A DNA stretch of 6,726 bases from Candidatus Desantisiibacteriota bacterium (GTDB taxonomy: Bacteria; JACRDZ01): assembly GCA_016209155.1 (NCBI GenBank), contig JACQWU010000163.1, forward strand, positions 5,542-12,267, read 5' to 3'. Shown in pieces: positions 1 through 6,465 of the stretch. Below the pieces are notes generated by a model, which searched no databases, had not been told where the DNA came from, and saw nothing but the letters and a program-made list of their open reading frames with translations. A program made the position numbers and the translations under genes. How positions within the stretch are numbered: position 1 is the first letter of the stretch; each line of letters begins with the position of its first letter.

Positions 1-1
1 A

Positions 2-691
2 CCTTATTTGATAGAACTTTTAAAAAGCGATGACTACACATTACAGGAACATGCGGCAGGTGCACTTGGCACTATAAAAGATAAACAGGCGCTCCCTGCA
101 CTGCTTGATGCGCTTACATCAAAAAAATTCAAACGAAAATATATTGTATGCAGGGCTCTCGGAAAAATAGGTGATACTTCTGCAATCACTCCTTTAATTA
201 ATGCATATATGACAGGGAATGATGATGTTCAAAAATATGTAATCAAAGCCATGGTTGATATTGGTCATTCTTCTTTACCGCGTCTGCTTGAAAATCTTAA
301 AAATAACGATATAATATTACAAAAATTGAGCATTATCGCGCTGGGACAAATCGGAGCACCTGATATTTCAAAATCTTTAATCCAAATCGCTGATAATAAA
401 AATAAAGACCTTGTAATTTATTCACTGGGACAGCTTGCCGATACATCAAGCCTTGATTTTCTCATTAAATCACTTAAAGATCCAGACTGGCAGATACGTC
501 AAAAAACAGCTTTTGCCCTGACAAGATTTACAAACAAAAAACCTCTCCCTGCTTTAAGAGCCGCTCTTAATGATGAAATTTCAAATGTCCGTGAATGGGC
601 AGCCATAGCCATTGAATGCATAAGCGGAGAAAGATGCAAATATAAAAACGAAAAAGGCGAATCGGTTTATCCTCACAGTTTATACCATTAG
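2..691 (+). CDS. HEAT-repeat protein, 3' part (5' end outside window)
   Basis: The reading frame is open to the left edge (codons for Pro-Tyr-Leu lead in), so this is the C-terminal 229 residues of a longer protein. The TTG at position 8 is only an apparent start. The visible part is almost wholly about seven helical HEAT repeats of roughly 30 residues, of the PBS-lyase/EZ-HEAT kind. Each has an LLxxLxxxxxxVRxxAAxALGxI-like pattern, for example AAGALGTI, CRALGKIG, IIALGQIG, VIYSLGQL, RQKTAFAL and REWAAIAIE. A short polar tail rich in Lys, Glu and Tyr follows. No signal peptide or membrane segment is visible in this part. Such solenoids usually bind other proteins; no catalytic residues can be assigned and the partner is unknown. 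The stop lies 10 bp before the antiporter start, which suggests an operon. The family call is firm; the function is not known. Confidence 0.85.
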   Translation, partial: PYLIELLKSDDYTLQEHAAGALGTIKDKQALPALLDALTSKKFKRKYIVCRALGKIGDTSAITPLINAYMTGNDDVQKYVIKAMVDIGHSSLPRLLENLKNNDIILQKLSIIALGQIGAPDISKSLIQIADNKNKDLVIYSLGQLADTSSLDFLIKSLKDPDWQIRQKTAFALTRFTNKKPLPALRAALNDEISNVREWAAIAIECISGERCKYKNEKGESVYPHSLYH

Positions 692-696
692 AAGGA
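692..696 (+). promoter_or_regulatory. Shine-Dalgarno of the antiporter gene
   Basis: AAGGA lies 5 bases before the ATG at 702 and directly follows the TAG stop of the HEAT-repeat gene. A ribosome ending the upstream gene would stop on top of this site. This supports both the ATG at 702 and translational coupling of the two genes. Confidence 0.7.
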
Positions 697-701
697 AAAT
701 A

Positions 702-1913
702 ATGTCACTTAATGTATTGATTGTTATCATTTTATTGGGGGGGTGGTTTTCCGGAAAATTATTTAACAAAATCAAATTGCCTTCAATACTCGGGATGGTT
801 ATATTCGGGATAATTTCCGGGCATTTTTTGAAAACCGGAACACCGGAAGTGTTATGGAAAATTGAACCGTTTCTGAAATCATTTGCCTTGATTGTTATTC
901 TGCTTCGGGCAGGGCTTGGAATAAGTAAAAAAACACTTGAAAAAGCAGGGATTACAGCCATTTTAATGACGATTGTTCCATGTGTTTTTGAAGGTATTGG
1001 ATTAACCTTTACGTTTCATCTGTTATTCGATTTTAGCTGGGCAGTATCCGGATTAACAGGATTTATGCTGGCGGCAGTATCCCCCGCTGTTATAGTCCCG
1101 TCAATGCTTGATTTAAAAAGCAAAGGATATGGGAATGAGAACGAGGTGCCGACAATCATTCTTGCCGGTGCGGCCGCTGATGATGTGATAGCGATAACTT
1201 TTTTCTCTGTTTTTTTGAGTCTTGCCATGAGCTCTCATGTCAATATCCTTCATTCCGTGTTATCAATACCGGTTTCAATAATAGCTGGTGTTATCCCGGG
1301 TGCTATCATCGGAATTCTGCTTGCAAATTATTTCAAAAAAAAACACGGACACATAGAAGGAACAGAAAAAACTTTAATATTATTAACTATCTCCATGATG
1401 CTTGTTCAGATTGGAGATTGGACGCACAGCGCCGCGCTTTTGGGTATTATGACCATAGGTTTTGTTTTACTTGAAAAAGCAGAACCGATTGCTCATGAAC
1501 TATCGCATAAGGTTTCAAAAATATGGGTATTCGCGGAAATAATACTATTTGTTTTAATAGGATTTTCTGTTGATGTCAATATTGCAATGGATGCAGGTTT
1601 AAAAGGAATTCTCGCCATATCCATCGGATTATTATTCAGATCGCTGGGAGTAATTGCCGCCACATCATTTTCAAAAATGAGTATTAAAGAAAAAATATTC
1701 TGCGTTATAGCATATATTCCGAAAGCTACAGTGCAGGCGGCACTCGGAAGCGTTGCCTTAAGCAATGGGATAAAAGAAGGTAAAATAATTCTTGCGATCG
1801 CTGTTCTTTCGATTATTTTCACCGCACCGATTGGAATGATCGGGATCAAGCTTACAGGCAAAAAATTACTGGATATTGACTTTCCTATAGGAGGAACAGA
1901 AGAACTGTTCTAA
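702..1913 (+). CDS. Cation:proton antiporter, CPA2/NHA (SLC9B-like) type
   Basis: This is a complete 403-residue inner-membrane protein with about 12-13 hydrophobic segments and no extra C-terminal TrkA or cyclic-nucleotide domain. Its family exchanges Na+ or K+ (or Li+) for H+ across the membrane. Visible hallmarks are LLRAGLGI (68-74), the SPAVIVPSM crossover segment (127-135), the acidic pair Asp160-Asp161 in GAAADDVIAI, Arg313, and PKATVQAALG (340-349) with Lys341. The Asp-Asp pair is the ion site of electrogenic CPA2 members such as NapA/NhaA and human NHA2; CPA1 members carry Asn-Asp. The PKATVQAALG segment is typical of the NHA/SLC9B branch, where the lysine faces the ion site. The ATG start has a well-placed AAGGA and no upstream in-frame start. 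Length is normal for the core domain. The ion preferred cannot be read from the sequence. A G7 run lies in codons 12-15. Confidence 0.9.
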   Translation: MSLNVLIVIILLGGWFSGKLFNKIKLPSILGMVIFGIISGHFLKTGTPEVLWKIEPFLKSFALIVILLRAGLGISKKTLEKAGITAILMTIVPCVFEGIGLTFTFHLLFDFSWAVSGLTGFMLAAVSPAVIVPSMLDLKSKGYGNENEVPTIILAGAAADDVIAITFFSVFLSLAMSSHVNILHSVLSIPVSIIAGVIPGAIIGILLANYFKKKHGHIEGTEKTLILLTISMMLVQIGDWTHSAALLGIMTIGFVLLEKAEPIAHELSHKVSKIWVFAEIILFVLIGFSVDVNIAMDAGLKGILAISIGLLFRSLGVIAATSFSKMSIKEKIFCVIAYIPKATVQAALGSVALSNGIKEGKIILAIAVLSIIFTAPIGMIGIKLTGKKLLDIDFPIGGTEELF

Positions 1914-1920
1914 AATTTTA

Positions 1921-1949
1921 TTGAAGTTTTTAAAATTAATTGTTAAGAT
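1921..1949 (+). promoter_or_regulatory. Candidate sigma70-type promoter before the iron-sulfur gene
   Basis: TTGAAG (1921-1926) and TAAGAT (1944-1949) are separated by 17 bases. TGT directly before the second hexamer gives an extended -10 (TGn). Each hexamer matches consensus at four of six positions. It lies in the 65-bp gap after the antiporter, so it would give the iron-sulfur gene its own transcript with a short leader. The gap is nearly all A/T, so chance matches are likely. Confidence 0.3.
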
Positions 1950-1978
1950 AATTAAATTAGTACTATCAGAGATAAAAA

Positions 1979-3439
1979 ATGAAAAATTTACTTGACAGAA
2001 AATTATTCAGAAATACCATCGAGCAGGGAATATTCCCCGTTTTTTTTCAAATATTAACCTTTGCTGTTCTTATATTCATTTTAATTATTACATGGCCGTA
2101 TCATAATATTCAGGGAGTATCTGTTCCCGATCCGCTTGTTTATACTAATTTAGGCAATTTGCTTTTCTGGATATGCTGGATGATGGGAATAATTATATTT
2201 ATTCTTATCTGGGGAAGACTTTGGTGCGCTGTCTGTCCCCTTGGAATGATAAATAGTTTATTCAGCAGGATTGGCTTTAAATATAATTATCCGCAAAAAC
2301 TACGCAATTGGTATTTGCTTATTGTCATATTTGTTATTCTTCAAATTTCAATAAACATGCTTAAAATAAACCATTTCCCGGATTTGACAGCTTATTTAAT
2401 TATTATATTCATTTTAGCGGGAATACTGGCAGGACTATTTTTTCAGGACCGCATATTATGCCGCTATTTGTGTCCAATCGGAAGTATGATAGGAGTATAT
2501 TCATGTTTTTCGCCTATGGAACTTAGAGTTATAGATAAAAAAATATGCGCGCAGTGTTTAAATAAGGAATGCATAAAAGGTAAAACAAATTCGTATAATC
2601 TTTATTTCGGAAGCAAAAAATTGTCTTTTAAAAAAAATAGCGAGCCATGTCCGGCTCAGATTTACCCTGCTATTCTGGAGGAGAACACACATTGTTTTTT
2701 CTGCGGTAAATGCATAAAAAACTGTCCAAATAATAATATCAGATGGAATTACAGAACCTATCTTAAAGAAATACTTACTCCGGGCAAAAAGCCATTTTCA
2801 GAAACACTTTTTATTATATTACTCCTGGGAATGATTCTGGATAAGTTTGTTCCTCTCTGGCCCGGGCTTGCTGAAAAAATTTTTTTAGGATCAATCTATA
2901 ATCCTATTCTTTCTTATTTATGGATATATCTAATTCTTCCGGGTTTGGCAATCCTTATTCCGCCTTTACTTGTTTATTTAATTTCAAATATAAAAATAAG
3001 AAAAGTTGAAAATGTGAACGCTTCAAACTTACTTTTCAGATCAATCAAATTGGATGAAATTATAAGGTATTCAACAGGGATATATATCCCGCTCATATTC
3101 TTTTCACATCTGGCTCTTGCGATTGTTAAATTATCAACAAGGGGAAACTACTTAATTTACGGATTAGCTGATCCGGCAGGAGTTAAAACATACAGAGCTA
3201 TTTATCTTGCAGAAATTTTATCTCTGCCGTCAAATATTATCTCTATTGAAATTATCAGATGGATTTTAATTATTCTTATTTCCACAGGAGCCGCTATATC
3301 CTTTTCTGCTGTTTTTAAAATAACCGGATCGAATCAATTTGAAAAAAATAAGCCTGCTTTTACAACTATTAATTTTATTTCAATACTGCTCCTTACAGCA
3401 GTTCTCCTGTTAATAATTAAATTTTGGCTGTTTGGTTGA
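1979..3439 (+). CDS. Membrane-bound 4Fe-4S polyferredoxin, NapH/NosR-related, with extra C-terminal membrane domain
   Basis: This complete 486-residue protein probably passes electrons at or across the inner membrane. The N-terminal half has about four membrane helices and two motifs that mark the NapH/NosR/CcoG group: Cys83-x2-Cys86-Pro (GRLWCAVCPLGM) and Cys161-x3-Cys165-Pro (CRYLCPIGS). A cytoplasmic section follows with two cluster sites. The first is irregular (Cys190-x2-Cys193-x4-Cys198, then Cys224-Pro). The second is a classical ferredoxin set, Cys239-x2-Cys242-x2-Cys245-x3-Cys249-Pro. Residues from about 275 to 486 add roughly five more membrane helices, with His377 inside one; NapH proteins lack this part. 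No TAT signal or FMN-binding domain is seen, so it is not a full NosR. The ATG has only a weak AGAGA (1968-1972), and a TAA lies just upstream in frame. Electron donor and acceptor are unknown. Confidence 0.85.
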   Translation: MKNLLDRKLFRNTIEQGIFPVFFQILTFAVLIFILIITWPYHNIQGVSVPDPLVYTNLGNLLFWICWMMGIIIFILIWGRLWCAVCPLGMINSLFSRIGFKYNYPQKLRNWYLLIVIFVILQISINMLKINHFPDLTAYLIIIFILAGILAGLFFQDRILCRYLCPIGSMIGVYSCFSPMELRVIDKKICAQCLNKECIKGKTNSYNLYFGSKKLSFKKNSEPCPAQIYPAILEENTHCFFCGKCIKNCPNNNIRWNYRTYLKEILTPGKKPFSETLFIILLLGMILDKFVPLWPGLAEKIFLGSIYNPILSYLWIYLILPGLAILIPPLLVYLISNIKIRKVENVNASNLLFRSIKLDEIIRYSTGIYIPLIFFSHLALAIVKLSTRGNYLIYGLADPAGVKTYRAIYLAEILSLPSNIISIEIIRWILIILISTGAAISFSAVFKITGSNQFEKNKPAFTTINFISILLLTAVLLLIIKFWLFG

Positions 3440-3445
3440 CAATAA

Positions 3446-4351
3446 TTATAATTTTCTTCCTGTTCTATGCTTATACCGCTCTGAGAGATATGATAAAAGA
3501 ACATGATCATATGGAGTTGATGTATTTATTAATATATAATCAATATAATTTTCATAGCAGGCGCGCTTATATTTAGTTATAAATGTATCAATATATTTTT
3601 TATATTCCTTACGTACATCAGATGTATTAACCATAATTTCCTCATCAGTTTCAAGTTCTTTGAACTTGTAGGAATCTTTAAAATTAAATTCCAATTCATT
3701 ATTATCCAGCAGTTGAAAAACTATAACTTCATGTTTTTTATGACGAAAATGTTTTAGTCCGTTTATAACATTAAAAGGATCATCAAAAAGATCTGAAATA
3801 ACTATTATTAATCCTCTGCGCTTAATTTTTTGGGCAAGCTCATGAAATACTTCGCTTATATTTGTCTTGCTTTGAGTCTGGATCGACTTAAGCTCATCGA
3901 TAATAACATGAAGATGAGATGGGACTGTACGCGGAGGAATATACCTGAGAATCTTTTCATTAAAAGTTATTAGCCCGACTGAATCACGCTGACGCAATAT
4001 TAAATAGGACAGAGTTGATATTAAATATTTGGCATAAGTAAATTTATTAACAGGCGAACCATACTCCATAGAACGGCTGCAGTCGAAAAATATATAACAA
4101 CGGAGATTAGATTCTTCTTCAAATTGTTTTATATAAAATTTGTCAGACTTGGCAAAAACTTTCCAATCAACATAACGGATCTCATCACCCGGAAGATATT
4201 GTCTGTGTTCAGCAAATTCCACATTAAAACCCTTATACGGGCTTTTATGAAGACCTGAAAGAAAACCTTCAACTACAAGTTTTGCCACTAATTCCAGATT
4301 AGAAAGTTTAGACAGCACATCAGGCTGTAAAAACTGAGAAATATTATCCAT
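3446..4351 (-). CDS. DUF58 protein with vWA-like metal site
   Basis: This is a complete 301-residue soluble protein. The DUF58 signature is clear at 53-80: LPGDEIRYVDWKVFAKSD followed by FYIKQFEEE. It runs into a von Willebrand A-like fold with a MIDAS-type Asp90-x-Ser92-x-Ser94 (FFDCSRSM), a Thr/Asn at 163-164 and ISDLFDD at 185-191. DUF58 proteins are commonly encoded beside MoxR-type AAA+ ATPases and are thought to act with them in protein assembly or stress functions. No MoxR or Bat gene lies in this window, so the partner must be elsewhere. I chose the ATG at 4351 because TAGGAG ends 5 bases before it. A second ATG lies at 4354. A longer frame from a TTG at 4375 would put its N-terminus inside the heptamer repeats and is unlikely. 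The gene lies 52 bp after priA on the same strand. Confidence 0.85.
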   Translation of the reverse strand: MDNISQFLQPDVLSKLSNLELVAKLVVEGFLSGLHKSPYKGFNVEFAEHRQYLPGDEIRYVDWKVFAKSDKFYIKQFEEESNLRCYIFFDCSRSMEYGSPVNKFTYAKYLISTLSYLILRQRDSVGLITFNEKILRYIPPRTVPSHLHVIIDELKSIQTQSKTNISEVFHELAQKIKRRGLIIVISDLFDDPFNVINGLKHFRHKKHEVIVFQLLDNNELEFNFKDSYKFKELETDEEIMVNTSDVRKEYKKYIDTFITKYKRACYENYIDYILINTSTPYDHVLLSYLSERYKHRTGRKL

Positions 4352-4356
4352 CATAT

Positions 4357-4362
4357 CTCCTA
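4357..4362 (-). promoter_or_regulatory. Shine-Dalgarno of the DUF58 gene
   Basis: On the minus strand TAGGAG (4362-4357) is followed by ATATG and then the ATG at 4351, a spacing of 5 bases. The adjacent ATG at 4354 would be only 2 bases away. This site decides the start and argues against the TTG at 4375. Confidence 0.65.
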
Positions 4363-4366
4363 CAAT

Positions 4367-4401
4367 AAATTTCAAATTTCAAATTTGAGATTTGAGATTC
4401 T
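4367..4401. repeat. Five-unit heptamer tandem repeat, also an imperfect palindrome
   Basis: Five consecutive 7-base units can be read on the plus strand: AAATTTC (4367), AAATTTC (4374), AAATTTG (4381), AGATTTG (4388) and a degenerate AGATTCT (4395). The block is also a palindrome centred on AAATTT at 4381-4386. Its 14-base arms have three mismatches, and two of these become G-U pairs in one RNA strand. It fills the space between the priA stop (4404) and the ribosome binding site of the DUF58 gene. It could be a mobile or expanded intergenic repeat, or an RNA hairpin that protects or attenuates the priA-DUF58 transcript. It lacks a GC-rich stem and a U-tract, so it is not a standard terminator. 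Confidence 0.7.
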
Positions 4402-4403
4402 GA

Positions 4404-6419
4404 TTATACCATGTTTAAAGGATCGACATCAAACAGGACCTTAACTGAACTGAATTTTTTATCTTTTTTAAATTCATGCCATGTTTTCAAAAGACATTCA
4501 TGAAGATGAACGCGGCTTTGACCTTTCAAAATCATCTGAATATGGAAAAAATTATTTATTTTTGGTATAACTGCCGGCGCTGGGCCGACTACCTGAATGC
4601 TTTTATTTTTTGATAATTGAAATATTTCAAAAAATCTGCGCGCTGCTTCCAGATTAATTTTTTCATTTTTATTCTTAAACAAAATATTTATTATAAAACT
4701 AAATGGAGGATAAAATAATGCCCTGCGGTATTTTATTTCTTCATTATAAAAACCTGTGTAATCATGATTGCACGCTCTTTTTATACTGTAATGTTCCGGC
4801 TGGTGTGTCTGAATTATCACCTTCCCCGGTTTATCACCGCGTCCTGCTCTTCCTGCAACCTGTGTCAGGAGTTGAAAATTGCGTTCACTGGATCTGAAGC
4901 TTGGGAAATTAAGTGTTATATCGGCGAATATAACACCAACAAGCGTAACATTAGGGAAATCATGTCCTTTAGCTATTATCTGAGTCCCGATAAGAATATC
5001 AATTTTGTTTTCACTGAAATCATTTAATATTCTCTCCATTTCTCCCTTCTGTCTGCTTATTTCCATGTCAAGCCTTGCAACGCGCGCATCAGGAAACATT
5101 TTTTTTATATGATCCTCAATTCTCTCTGTCCCCAGTCCAAAATGATGTAAAAATTCACTTCCGCATGAAAAGCAAACAGACGGTAATTTTTCTGTACAAC
5201 CGCAATAATGACATTGAAGTCTATGTTTTGCCAAATAATAGGTCAAAGACACTTCACAATTCCTGCACTTTATTACCTGTCCGCATTTCCTGCAAAGAAC
5301 AAAAGATGAAAAACCGCGCCGGTTCAAAAAAAGGATAATCTGCTCTTTACGCTTAAGACTTATATTTATATTATTTATAAGAGTCTCTGAAAAAGCATCA
5401 AGATTACCTTTTGCCACTTCGCCGCGCATATCAACAATTTCTATTTCCGGCAGGACACTTTTTTCTATCCGTTTATTCAGCGTAATATATTTATATTTAC
5501 CGGTACTGATATTGTAGTATGTTTCGAGACTCGGAGTAGCGGTTCCGAGTATTACGAGCGCATTGCAGAACTTTGCGCGCATTATTGCGACATCTCTTGC
5601 ATGATAACGCGGAGTCTCTTCCTGTTTATATGTTGATTCATGCTCCTCATCTATAACAATTATTCCCGGATTTGGCAGTGGAGCAAACACAGCGCTGCGC
5701 GCGCCTATCACCACTTTCACCTCACCATTTTTTATACGCCGCCATTCCTCAAGACGCTTTTTGGGCCCGAGTCTGCTGTGAAGTACAGCGATATTATCTC
5801 CAAACCGTTCTTTAAACCGTGATATTGTCTGCGGAGTAAGTGCAATTTCAGGTACCATAACTATAGCTTCTTTCCCGGAGCTTATTACATCGCCTATTGC
5901 CTGAAGATATATTTCTGTTTTGCCGCTGCCGGTTATTCCATGAACAACAATAACACCGAAATTATTTTTATTTTGACAGATAACATCAAGACACTTTATC
6001 TGTTCATCATTTAGAATAAACGGAGACTTTATAATTTCACAGAGAGTTTTATTCACCGGCGGTTTATTAACTGTAGATGATTTTTTGTTTTTCCCGGCAG
6101 GAGGTACGAAATATCGTAAAGTAAGTCCAATCGGACTTAAATAATAAGAAGAAATCCATTCGGCAAGCTTTAATAATCCTTCATCAATTACCGGCTCTTC
6201 ATCCAATCTTGATATAATGTCTTTTATTCTGCCTTCTGGTTTTTCTTCTTTTAAATTTAAAACAAATCCGGTCAAAAATCTATTTGTAAAAGGGACAAGG
6301 ACACGCATTCCCGGAACAATACTACCGTATAATTCTTCCGGAATCCGGTAAGTAAATAAAGAGGCAATAGGTAAAGGCAATGCAACATCTGCAAAAATAT
6401 CTTTAATATCCGAATTCAT
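4404..6419 (-). CDS. priA: Primosomal protein N' (replication restart helicase PriA)
   Basis: This complete 671-residue protein is a superfamily 2 DNA helicase that recognises stalled forks and reloads the replisome. The N-terminal DNA-binding domain opens with VALPLPIASLFTYRIP (12-27). The helicase core carries Walker A GITGSGKT (161-168), DEEH (257-260), GTATPS (292-297), GTQIIAKGHDFP (478-489) and QVAGRAGR (520-527). Eight zinc-binding cysteines sit in four CxxC pairs: 376/379, 385/388, 403/406 and 416/419. The YRR-x3-YPPF segment (564-573) marks the C-terminal domain. All expected motifs are intact. It is somewhat shorter than E. coli PriA (732). The ATG at 6419 places the conserved N-terminus correctly, and no other ATG, GTG or TTG lies between it and an in-frame TAA just upstream. 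It sits 46 bp after greA and is probably co-transcribed with it. Confidence 0.97.
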   Translation of the reverse strand: MNSDIKDIFADVALPLPIASLFTYRIPEELYGSIVPGMRVLVPFTNRFLTGFVLNLKEEKPEGRIKDIISRLDEEPVIDEGLLKLAEWISSYYLSPIGLTLRYFVPPAGKNKKSSTVNKPPVNKTLCEIIKSPFILNDEQIKCLDVICQNKNNFGVIVVHGITGSGKTEIYLQAIGDVISSGKEAIVMVPEIALTPQTISRFKERFGDNIAVLHSRLGPKKRLEEWRRIKNGEVKVVIGARSAVFAPLPNPGIIVIDEEHESTYKQEETPRYHARDVAIMRAKFCNALVILGTATPSLETYYNISTGKYKYITLNKRIEKSVLPEIEIVDMRGEVAKGNLDAFSETLINNINISLKRKEQIILFLNRRGFSSFVLCRKCGQVIKCRNCEVSLTYYLAKHRLQCHYCGCTEKLPSVCFSCGSEFLHHFGLGTERIEDHIKKMFPDARVARLDMEISRQKGEMERILNDFSENKIDILIGTQIIAKGHDFPNVTLVGVIFADITLNFPSFRSSERNFQLLTQVAGRAGRGDKPGKVIIQTHQPEHYSIKRACNHDYTGFYNEEIKYRRALFYPPFSFIINILFKNKNEKINLEAARRFFEIFQLSKNKSIQVVGPAPAVIPKINNFFHIQMILKGQSRVHLHECLLKTWHEFKKDKKFSSVKVLFDVDPLNMV

Positions 6420-6433
6420 AAAAACATATCCAT
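6416..6433 (-). CDS. Possible 5-codon leader ORF coupled to priA
   Basis: On the minus strand an ATG at 6433 starts a five-codon frame (Met-Asp-Met-Phe-Leu). Its TGA (6418-6416) overlaps the priA ATG (6419-6417) in an ATGA arrangement. The only good Shine-Dalgarno in the greA-priA gap is 4 bases before this ATG and 18 bases before the priA ATG, too far for normal use by priA. Translation of priA may thus be by stop-start coupling. A chance ATG is the alternative, and such a short frame cannot be confirmed from sequence alone. Confidence 0.3.
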   Translation of the reverse strand: MDMFL

Positions 6434-6434
6434 A

Positions 6435-6442
6435 CTTCTCCA
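6435..6442 (-). promoter_or_regulatory. Shine-Dalgarno in the greA-priA gap
   Basis: TGGAGAAG (6442-6435) on the minus strand is the only strong ribosome binding sequence before priA. Its GGAG core lies 4 bases from the ATG at 6433 and 18 bases from the priA ATG, which favours the short leader frame as its direct target. Confidence 0.5.
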
Positions 6443-6465
6443 GTTAATTACTTTACGCAAGTTGA

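Noticed and set aside
1335-1343. A9 run in the antiporter gene as a slippage or frameshift site
   Set aside because: It encodes three in-frame lysines in a cytoplasmic loop, and the frame continues normally to a full-length protein.
680-1861. Minus-strand open frames at 680-961, 1016-1228 and 1493-1861
   Set aside because: They lie opposite the antiporter gene, resemble no family, and are explained as antisense shadows of a well-supported membrane protein.
1932-1958. AT-only inverted repeat after the antiporter gene as a terminator
   Set aside because: The arms pair imperfectly, contain no G-C pairs of note and no U-tract follows, so it would not fold stably.
3412-3455. Near-identical AT stretches AATAATTAAATTTT (3412) and AATAATTATAATTTT (3441), and the palindrome AATTATAATT at 3444-3453
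   Set aside because: Such matches are expected by chance in this composition, and most of the bases are within coding sequence; no terminator structure results.
4352-4375. Longer DUF58 start at the TTG 4375
   Set aside because: It has no ribosome binding site, starts in the heptamer repeat, and would read through the good TAGGAG placed for the ATG at 4351.
4703-5822. Plus-strand open frames at 4703-4897, 4764-5027, 5075-5338 and 5640-5822
   Set aside because: All lie inside the intact priA gene on the other strand. Their cysteine-rich or low-complexity translations mirror the priA zinc region and motifs.
4404-6419. Possible damage or unusual domain loss in PriA given its length below E. coli's
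   Set aside because: All helicase motifs, the eight zinc cysteines and the C-terminal segment are present; the length is within the family range.
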